Positions 1-5,496 of a stretch of 5,496 nt of DNA are shown piece after piece. The stretch is taken from positions 1 to 5,496 of the forward strand of contig JAHEFL010000160.1 of NCBI GenBank assembly GCA_024640205.1, in the 5' to 3' direction. The translations under genes and the position numbers were made by a program. This DNA comes from Flavobacteriales bacterium (GTDB lineage: Bacteria > Bacteroidota > Bacteroidia > Flavobacteriales_F > PHOS-HE28). The first letter of the stretch is position 1. Every line of letters starts with the position of its first letter. Under the pieces are notes generated by a model. The model saw only the letters and a program-made list of their open reading frames with translations, had not been told where the DNA came from and made no database searches.

Positions 1-9
1 TTTGACAGG

Positions 10-609
10 ATGAGCAACGAGCGTATCCTATCGCATTTCACCGAGGCAGCGGATGTGCTGCAACGCTTCCAGGCTGACCCTGCGAACCTGGCAGCGGTGG
101 AAAGGGCCGCAGCGTTCATGAGCTATTGCCTGAAACAAGGGGCCAAGATCATCAGTTGCGGCAACGGTGGAAGCATGTGTGATGCCATGCATTTCGCTGA
201 GGAATTGACCGGCAGATATCGCGGCGACCGGGAACCCATCGCAGCGATCAGCATCAGCGACCCGAGCCACCTGAGTTGTGTGGCCAATGATCATGGCTAC
301 GACCAGGTTTTCGCGCGCTTCGTGCAGGCGCTCGGTCGCGAAGGTGATGTGCTGCTCGCCATCAGCACGAGCGGGAACAGCCCCAATGTGCTGCGCGCCG
401 CCGAGGTGGCCCGGGCAAAGGACATGCATGTGATCGGGCTGACCGGGAAGGATGGTGGCGCCCTCAGTGAACTGTGTACCGTGGAGGTGAGAGTTCCCCA
501 TGATGGGTACGCCGATAGGATCCAGGAGGTCCATATCAAGGTGATCCATGCCTTCATCGATCACATCGAACACGATCTCGCACTTCCGCGTCGCAGGGAA
601 CAGAACTAG
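10..609 (+). CDS. gmhA: Phosphoheptose isomerase (sedoheptulose 7-phosphate isomerase), SIS-domain protein
   Basis: A cytoplasmic enzyme that converts sedoheptulose 7-phosphate to D-glycero-D-manno-heptose 7-phosphate, the first step towards ADP-heptose for the LPS inner core. The 199-residue protein is one SIS domain and aligns with E. coli GmhA (192 residues) without gaps over nearly its whole length, as I remember that sequence. Visible landmarks are SCGNGGS (49-55), [13 protein letters not shown] (58-70), the phosphate-binding ISTSGNS (118-124), LTGKDGG (144-150) and [14 protein letters not shown] (167-180). The residues known in the family as catalytic or zinc-binding are present: H61, E65, D169, Q172 and H180. 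Only nine bases precede the ATG, so upstream context is unknown; the alignment starts at this methionine, which supports it. A short basic tail (PRRREQN) extends beyond the E. coli end. The yifB start follows the stop by six bases, suggesting one transcript. No other heptose-pathway gene is in view. Identification is firm. Confidence 0.97.
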   Translation: MSNERILSHFTEAADVLQRFQADPANLAAVERAAAFMSYCLKQGAKIISCGNGGSMCDAMHFAEELTGRYRGDREPIAAISISDPSHLSCVANDHGYDQVFARFVQALGREGDVLLAISTSGNSPNVLRAAEVARAKDMHVIGLTGKDGGALSELCTVEVRVPHDGYADRIQEVHIKVIHAFIDHIEHDLALPRRREQN

Positions 610-615
610 ATCGAA

Positions 616-2154
616 ATGCTCGTCAAGGTCTTCGGAAGCGCCGTGTTCGGCATCAACGCCACGATGGTCACTGCCGAGGTGAACGTGGAGAACGGGGCAT
701 TTTTCTTTTTGGTGGGCCTGCCGGATAGTGCGGTGAAGGAAAGCCAGCAGCGCATGGACGCCGCATTGCGCAACAACGGCCTCTATTTCCCGCGTGGCAA
801 AGGGGTCACGATCAATTTGGCACCAGCGGATATCCGGAAGGAGGGTACCGCCTACGACCTTCCTCTTGCAGTGGGGCTCCTGGCCGCAACGGAACAAGCC
901 CCTGCGGATATGCTTGCGGACCATCTCGTGATGGGTGAATTATCGCTGGACGGTGGCGTCCGGCCCATCAAGGGTGCGTTGCCGATCGCGCTGGAAGCAA
1001 AACGTCTGGGATTCAAAGGTATCATCCTGCCTGCTGCCAATGCCCGTGAAGCGGGGATAGTGACAGGGCTTTCCGTCTACGGGGTGGAGCACCTCACTGA
1101 AGTGGTGGATCTTCTTCACGGCCGGTCCTCGATCCAGCCGACGGTGGTGGATGTGGCGGCCGAGTTCGCGAACAGCAGCCGCAGTTATCCGGTGGACATC
1201 GCCGATGTGAAAGGACAGGAGAACATCAAGCGGGCGTTCGAGATCGCAGCTGCCGGTGGTCATAACTTGATCCTCATCGGGCCGCCCGGTGCGGGGAAGA
1301 CCATGCTCGCCAAGCGCCTGCCCACGATCCTGCCACCATTGAACATCGACGAAGCCTTGGAGACCACCAAGATCCACAGCGTCTCCGGCAAACTGAAAAA
1401 GGAGGATAGCCTCCTCAGCGTGCGACCTTATCGTTCGCCGCACCACACCATTTCCGATGTGGCCCTGGTCGGCGGCGGTTCTTTTCCGCAGCCAGGGGAG
1501 ATCAGCCTCGCTCACAATGGCGTGCTCTTCCTGGATGAGTTGCCCGAATTCAAAAGGCAGGTGCTCGAGGTGTTACGCCAGCCCTTGGAGGATCGCGTGG
1601 TCACGATCAGCAGGGCTAAGTTCACGGTGGAATATCCGGCCAGTTTCATGCTCGTAGCGGCCATGAACCCCTGTCCATGCGGCTACTACAATCATCCGGA
1701 AAAGGAGTGTGTTTGTGCCCCGGGCGTGGTGCAGAAATACCTCAACAAAGTGAGCGGTCCATTGCTGGATCGCATCGATATCCATATTGAAGTGACGCCG
1801 GTCCCGTTCAGTGAATTGAGCGCCGAACGGAGCAGCGAGAAAAGCGCCGACATGCGCGAGCGGGTGATCGCTGCACGGAAAGTGCAGGAGGAACGTTACG
1901 CAGGAAGGAAGATCCACAGCAACGCACAGATGGGAAGCAAGGAGTTGCGTGAGATCTGCCGGATAGATGAGGTGGGAAAAGCGCTTCTCGAAAAAGCAAT
2001 GGATCGCCTGGGGCTGAGCGCACGGGCGTATGACCGGATCTTGAAGGTTTCCCGCACCATCGCGGACCTTGCGAACAGCCCGGATATCCGGACCGAGCAC
2101 CTCGCAGAAGCGATCCAGTACCGCAGCCTGGACCGTGAAGGTTGGGCAGGTTGA
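616..2154 (+). CDS. comM: YifB/ComM family AAA+ ATPase (Mg chelatase-like)
   Basis: A cytoplasmic AAA+ ATPase of the YifB/ComM family. Vibrio ComM is a hexameric helicase that drives branch migration during natural transformation; outside competent species the role is less clear. The 512 residues match the usual full length of about 500. Domains in order: an N-terminal ChlI-like domain with a Lon-protease-type S5 fold (about 20-140, with [11 protein letters not shown] at 67-77 and the GELSLDG region at 107-113), the AAA+ core (about 190-395) and a C-terminal lid domain (about 405-505). Core motifs are Walker A GPPGAGKT (222-229), family signature RPYRSPHHT (270-278), Walker B GVLFLDE (302-308), sensor-1 region AAMNPCPCG (348-356) and LLDRIDIH (383-390). 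The lid carries [19 protein letters not shown] (467-485). Cysteines 353, 355, 365 and 367 form a possible metal site. The ATG lies six bases after gmhA with no clear Shine-Dalgarno site. Despite database names such as 'magnesium chelatase', a chlorophyll role is not expected. Family certain; a competence role is inferred. Confidence 0.95.
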   Translation: MLVKVFGSAVFGINATMVTAEVNVENGAFFFLVGLPDSAVKESQQRMDAALRNNGLYFPRGKGVTINLAPADIRKEGTAYDLPLAVGLLAATEQAPADMLADHLVMGELSLDGGVRPIKGALPIALEAKRLGFKGIILPAANAREAGIVTGLSVYGVEHLTEVVDLLHGRSSIQPTVVDVAAEFANSSRSYPVDIADVKGQENIKRAFEIAAAGGHNLILIGPPGAGKTMLAKRLPTILPPLNIDEALETTKIHSVSGKLKKEDSLLSVRPYRSPHHTISDVALVGGGSFPQPGEISLAHNGVLFLDELPEFKRQVLEVLRQPLEDRVVTISRAKFTVEYPASFMLVAAMNPCPCGYYNHPEKECVCAPGVVQKYLNKVSGPLLDRIDIHIEVTPVPFSELSAERSSEKSADMRERVIAARKVQEERYAGRKIHSNAQMGSKELREICRIDEVGKALLEKAMDRLGLSARAYDRILKVSRTIADLANSPDIRTEHLAEAIQYRSLDREGWAG

Positions 2155-2190
2155 AGCGGCCGTAACCTATCGGGTACCCCTTCCGTTGGA

Positions 2191-2922
2191 ATGGCCGGAA
2201 TGACCAGATCCATCCCGACCGTGAATACCCGTTCGATCCTCCTCGTTTGCTCGCTGATCCTCCTCCTCGGAGGACTTCCGATGAATGGTATCAGCCAGGA
2301 TGATGATCGGCAATACCTGAGCGCCATGCTCACGACAACCAGTAGGAAGAGCGCAACGTTCTACCGTTCTTACGAAGGCCGGAAGGGCGACCTCCATGTA
2401 GGCCGCACCTATACCCTTGATGGAAAACTCAAGGCCGAAGGAACATATACCGACGAGACCATGCTGATCGAGCAGGGCGACTTCGTGTTCTATCACCCCA
2501 ACGGACAGATGGAATCACGCGGTGCATACGTCCTGGGGAACAAATCAGGGGTATGGGAACGCTTCGATACCAGCGGCAGGCCAATGGCTGAAAAGGTCTA
2601 TGACCCGGAAGCTCTGCTATCGATCGTGCATACGCGGGCCGATGTGATGCCGGGCTACCGCAACGGGAATGAAAAGGACCTGAATAACTACCTGCGCTCC
2701 AGGGTCGCCCCAACGAGCGAACGGAAGATCAAGGGCACGGTCACCGCGACGTTCATCGTAGAGAAGGATGGCAGGTTAACTGGTGTGAGTGTGGTGGAGG
2801 GTATGAGCGACCAGATCGATCAGCAAGTGGTGGACGCCATCATGTCCACCTCCCCGTGGACCCCGGGAGTGGAGGCGGGACTTCCCGTCAGGGTCCGTAT
2901 GCACCTGCCGGTGCGCTTGTAG
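2191..2922 (+). CDS. Exported protein with YwqK/MORN-like repeats and a C-terminal TonB domain
   Basis: A 243-residue protein that probably acts in the periplasm. Residues 16-29 are strongly hydrophobic after Arg14, giving a signal peptide with likely cleavage near Ser35-Gln36. Cys20 lies inside the hydrophobic stretch after Val and does not form a good lipobox. Residues about 74-130 show YwqK/MORN-like strands: TLDGKLKAEGTY, then GDFVFYHPNGQMESRGAY, then GNKSGVWERFDTSGR. Residues about 150-243 look like a Bacteroidota TonB C-terminal domain: the MPGYRNGNEKDLNNYL lead-in, GTVTATFIVEKDGRLTGV (182-199) and the closing MHLPVRL. True TonB has a proline-rich spacer between anchor and C-domain; that is missing here, and no exbB or exbD is nearby, so energy transfer to TonB-dependent receptors is uncertain. 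A second ATG at 2200 gives a three-residue shorter start that is equally plausible. It lies 36 bases after yifB with no terminator between, so read-through is likely. The gene is well supported; its function is unknown. Confidence 0.85.
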   Translation: MAGMTRSIPTVNTRSILLVCSLILLLGGLPMNGISQDDDRQYLSAMLTTTSRKSATFYRSYEGRKGDLHVGRTYTLDGKLKAEGTYTDETMLIEQGDFVFYHPNGQMESRGAYVLGNKSGVWERFDTSGRPMAEKVYDPEALLSIVHTRADVMPGYRNGNEKDLNNYLRSRVAPTSERKIKGTVTATFIVEKDGRLTGVSVVEGMSDQIDQQVVDAIMSTSPWTPGVEAGLPVRVRMHLPVRL

Positions 2923-2950
2923 AGAACCACATCCACATACACCATAAAGA

Positions 2951-2980
2951 CGAAGGCCGGTCCCGTAAGACCGGCCTTCG
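2951..2980. terminator. Bidirectional intrinsic terminator between convergent genes
   Basis: A perfect 12-bp inverted repeat pairs CGAAGGCCGGTC (2951-2962) with GACCGGCCTTCG (2969-2980) around a six-base loop, CCGTAA. It begins 28 bases after the plus-strand stop at 2922 and lies 26 bases beyond the secA stop at 3007 on the other strand. The following sequence is moderately T-rich both ways: CCATTGTTGTT on the plus strand and TCTTTATGG on the minus strand. Neither is a long uninterrupted U-tract, but the GC-rich stem and the almost central position between two convergent stops support a shared terminator. The rest of the gap (2923-3006) holds nothing else I can recognise. Confidence 0.88.
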
Positions 2981-3006
2981 CCATTGTTGTTAGCACAGAA
3001 ACAACC

Positions 3007-5496
3007 CTACTTCCCGTGGCACTGCTTGTACTTTTTGCCACTTCCGCAAGGACAGGGGTCGTTCCTTCCCACTTTCTTCTCCACCCGCACCGGAGTGATG
3101 GGTTGTCGCGGACCTTGCGGAGGCATGGTACCCGGCCGTGATGGCCCTGCTGCCTGAACTGCTCTTCGCGATGCGCTTGCACCAACCTCGTCCCTTCCGG
3201 TCTGCAAGCGTTCCTGTGTACGTGGTTCCTGGGCCTGCTGCACCTGTGGCTGTGCTGCGGGAAGCCCGGCTTTGCTGAGAAATCCTACGACCTCGCCATT
3301 GATGCGTTCGATCATCGCCTTGAACAACTCGAAGCTTTCCAATTTGTAGATGAGCAAGGGGTCCTTCTGCTCAATGGCCGCGTTCTGCACGCTGCGCCGC
3401 AGCTCGTCCATTTCCCGCAAATGGTCCTTCCACTCGTTGTCAATGATCGCTAGCGTGATGTATTTCTCGATGCTCGCGATGAGATCATGCCCCTGGCTCT
3501 TGTAGCACTTCTCCAGATTCGTCACCACCTGCATGGTCTTGTGCCCATCGGTGATCGGCACCACGATGTTCTCGTACTGTTTGCCCTGATTGAGGAAGAC
3601 ATCCGTGATCACCGGCAAGGCCTGGGACGCGGTCCTTTCCCCATGACGATCATAGGCTTCCATGGCGGTCTCGTATACGGTCTCGCTCAGGTCAGCAGCT
3701 TTCACCCTTCGGAATTCCTCTGTGCTGACCGGACTCGCAATGGTGAGCCTGCGGAACAGGTCCATCTCGAATTCCTGGAAGGCTTCAGGCTCCGGATCAC
3801 CATGGTATTGCTGCACGATGTTATTGGAGACCTCGAAGAACATGTTCAGGATGTCCAGCTTCAGGCGTTCGCCGAACAGGGCATGGTGCCGGCGCTTGTA
3901 TATCACCGTGCGCTGGCTGTTCATCACGTCATCGTACTCCAACAGCCGTTTGCGGATACCGAAGTTGTTCTCCTCCACCTTTTTCTGCGCCCGCTCGATG
4001 CTGGCGGTCACCATGCTGTGCTGGATCACTTCGCCCTCCTTCAGGCCCATCGTATCCATCAGTTTGGCGATGCGTTCGCTGTTGAAGAGCCGCATCAGAT
4101 CGTCCTCCAGGCTCACGTAGAACTGGGAGCTTCCCGGATCACCCTGCCGCCCCGCTCTTCCGCGTAGCTGGCGGTCCACTCTTCGGCTTTCGTGCTTCTC
4201 AGTACCGATGATCGCCAGACCACCGGCCTCCTTCACACCAGGTCCGAGCTTGATGTCCGTTCCACGGCCGGCCATGTTCGTCGCGATCGTCACCGTGCCG
4301 GGCAATCCGGCCTGTGCCACGATCTCCGCTTCGCGCTGGTGCTGCTTTGCGTTCAGCACGTTGTGCGCGATGTTCCGCATCTTCAGCATGCGGCTCACCA
4401 GTTCACTCACTTCCACGCTGGTGGTGCCAACAAGAACGGGTCGTCCCGCCTGGCGCAGCGCGTCGATCTCATCGATCACCGCATTGTATTTCTCGCGCTT
4501 GGTCTTGAAGACCTTGTCCTCCCCATCGTTCCTTACCACCGGTCGGTTGGTGGGGATCACCATCACGTCCAACTTGTAGATGTCCCATAGTTCCTGAGCC
4601 TCCGTTTCCGCCGTACCGGTCATCCCGGCCAGTTTGTGGTACATCCGGAAGTAGTTCTGGAGCGTGACCGTGGCATAGGTCTGGGTGGCAGCCTCCACCT
4701 TCACCTTCTCCTTGCTCTCGATCGCCTGGTGAAGCCCGTCGCTATAACGACGACCCTCCAGCACACGTCCGGTCTGTTCGTCCACGATCTTCACCTTCCC
4801 GTCCATCACCAGGTATTCCACATCCTTCTCATACAGCGCGTAGGCACGGATGAGCTGGTTCACGGTGTGGATGCGTTCGCTCTTGATGCCGAAGTCGCGC
4901 AGGAGATCGTCCTTCTTCTTCGCCTTTTCCTCCACCGGGGCGCTGCTCTTCTCGATCTCCGCGATCGTGCCGCCCACGTCGGGCATGATGAAGAAGGTCG
5001 GGTCGTTCGCGTCACCGCTGATCAGGTCCACACCCTTCTCGGTGAGTTCAATACCATGCTGCTTCTCATCGATGGTGAAGAACAGTTCGGCATCCACTTT
5101 GGGCATTTCCTTCCCCTGGTCCTGCAGGTAGTAGTTCTCCGTTTTCTGCAGATGCGCACGCACACCCGCTTCGCTGAGGAATTTGATGAGCGCACCGTTC
5201 TTCGGCAATCCGCGATGCGCCCGGAGCAGGGCCATGCCGCCGGTCTCCAACTGCTCCTTGGATGCGCTGCCATCATTCAGTCCGGCAAGGTTGTCCTTCG
5301 CCTCCTTCAACAGGCGCGTCACCAGTTGCCGCTGTGCATTGTACAACCTCTCCACACGCGGCTTGAACTCGTCGAACTGGTGTACTTCACCCTTCGGTGT
5401 CGGGCCGCTGATGATGAGCGGGGTCCGGGCATCGTCGACCAGTACGGAATCCACTTCGTCCACGATGGCATAGTGGTGTTTGCGCTGCACCAGCGC
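3007..5496 (-). CDS. secA: Preprotein translocase ATPase SecA, partial (N-terminus beyond the window)
   Basis: The motor ATPase that pushes unfolded preproteins through SecYEG at the inner membrane. The frame stays open to the window edge; the GTG at 5490 is an internal Val codon, because E. coli SecA continues upstream of the matching [14 protein letters not shown]. Visible are 829 residues, numbered here from the edge codon. The Walker A region is outside. Present are DEVD (13-16), an enlarged preprotein-crosslinking domain (about 32-240), [17 protein letters not shown] (242-258), MTGTAETE (292-299), then nucleotide-binding domain 2 with VLVGTTSVE (354-362), [10 protein letters not shown] (406-415) and [11 protein letters not shown] (443-453). 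Scaffold and wing domains follow, then the two-helix finger from WKDH (689) through [18 protein letters not shown]-rich linker (about 743-808) leads to the zinc motif with C815, C817, C826 and H827. The finger tip has Ile708 where E. coli has Tyr794. The sequence is of Bacteroidota type. The gene is convergent with the TonB-C gene and shares its terminator. Identification is certain. Confidence 0.98.
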   Translation of the reverse strand, partial: ALVQRKHHYAIVDEVDSVLVDDARTPLIISGPTPKGEVHQFDEFKPRVERLYNAQRQLVTRLLKEAKDNLAGLNDGSASKEQLETGGMALLRAHRGLPKNGALIKFLSEAGVRAHLQKTENYYLQDQGKEMPKVDAELFFTIDEKQHGIELTEKGVDLISGDANDPTFFIMPDVGGTIAEIEKSSAPVEEKAKKKDDLLRDFGIKSERIHTVNQLIRAYALYEKDVEYLVMDGKVKIVDEQTGRVLEGRRYSDGLHQAIESKEKVKVEAATQTYATVTLQNYFRMYHKLAGMTGTAETEAQELWDIYKLDVMVIPTNRPVVRNDGEDKVFKTKREKYNAVIDEIDALRQAGRPVLVGTTSVEVSELVSRMLKMRNIAHNVLNAKQHQREAEIVAQAGLPGTVTIATNMAGRGTDIKLGPGVKEAGGLAIIGTEKHESRRVDRQLRGRAGRQGDPGSSQFYVSLEDDLMRLFNSERIAKLMDTMGLKEGEVIQHSMVTASIERAQKKVEENNFGIRKRLLEYDDVMNSQRTVIYKRRHHALFGERLKLDILNMFFEVSNNIVQQYHGDPEPEAFQEFEMDLFRRLTIASPVSTEEFRRVKAADLSETVYETAMEAYDRHGERTASQALPVITDVFLNQGKQYENIVVPITDGHKTMQVVTNLEKCYKSQGHDLIASIEKYITLAIIDNEWKDHLREMDELRRSVQNAAIEQKDPLLIYKLESFELFKAMIERINGEVVGFLSKAGLPAAQPQVQQAQEPRTQERLQTGRDEVGASASRRAVQAAGPSRPGTMPPQGPRQPITPVRVEKKVGRNDPCPCGSGKKYKQCHGK

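Noticed and set aside
28..924. A 298-codon open frame on the minus strand opposite gmhA and the start of comM
   Set aside because: It lies wholly antisense to two genes with firm homology, its His/Arg/Cys-rich protein resembles no family I know, and long antisense frames are expected from GC-biased third codon positions.
2080..2091. A 12-bp perfect palindrome CCGGATATCCGG, with a 10-bp version at 827-836
   Set aside because: Both copies encode Asp-Ile-Arg within comM, at conserved places. Two copies inside one gene do not support a regulatory or recombination site.
2155..2190. A possible promoter before the TonB-C gene
   Set aside because: No Bacteroidota-type TTG spaced from TAnnTTTG could be found. 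The small GGGTACCC palindrome at 2172-2179 is too short to interpret.
2261..2283. A GGAGGA site six bases before an in-frame ATG at 2281, inside the signal peptide region of the TonB-C gene, with a short TCCTCC/GGAGGA inverted repeat
   Set aside because: The sequence is explained by Leu and Gly codons of the hydrophobic core. Starting at 2281 would remove the export signal from a protein expected in the periplasm, and Bacteroidota rarely rely on such sites.
940..2333. Several minus-strand open frames opposite comM (for example 940-1515, 1573-2100 and 1896-2333)
   Set aside because: They are shadows of comM, with no recognisable motifs and unusual composition.
3487..4167. A 226-codon plus-strand open frame within secA, with other overlapping plus-strand frames up to 5473
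   Set aside because: All lie antisense to the highly conserved secA coding sequence. The leucine- and histidine-rich product is typical of a reverse-complement reading.
5488..5490. GTG as a possible SecA start codon
   Set aside because: The frame continues upstream to the window edge with Ala-Leu, and the sequence matches an internal SecA segment just before DEVD. The real start is outside the window.

Overview
The window looks like ordinary core chromosome from a moderately GC-rich member of the Bacteroidota, possibly a Flavobacteriales-type lineage. The evidence is the SecA sequence, with its enlarged preprotein-binding region and stretches such as [11 protein letters not shown] and [20 protein letters not shown] TonB-C-type secreted protein in the Bacteroidota style and the lack of clear Shine-Dalgarno sites before the plus-strand genes fit this. 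The placement is an inference from remembered family sequences, not from a search.

Layout: positions 10-609 (+) encode GmhA, the isomerase that starts ADP-heptose synthesis. Six bases later, 616-2154 (+) encode a full-length YifB/ComM-type AAA+ ATPase with all its expected motifs. After a 36-base gap, 2191-2922 (+) encode an exported protein that joins YwqK/MORN-like repeats to a TonB C-terminal domain. These three genes run in one direction with no terminator visible between them, so they may be co-transcribed. A perfect 12-bp hairpin at 2951-2980 lies between this group and secA, which comes in from the opposite strand (3007-5496, N-terminus cut off by the window edge). The hairpin probably terminates transcription from both sides.

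Functional links: GmhA, the TonB-C protein and SecA all relate loosely to building or supplying the cell envelope (LPS heptose, periplasmic or outer-membrane function, preprotein export). YifB/ComM is a DNA-processing ATPase, and its place here may be only positional. No heptose-pathway partner genes, competence genes or tonB/exbBD partners are visible.

I found no RNA gene, CRISPR array, insertion sequence, prophage piece or defence system, and no stretch longer than 300 bases without a gene. I do not see a previously undescribed system. The points most worth a second look are the domain make-up of the TonB-C protein, an isoleucine where SecA usually has its fingertip tyrosine, and a four-cysteine cluster in YifB.
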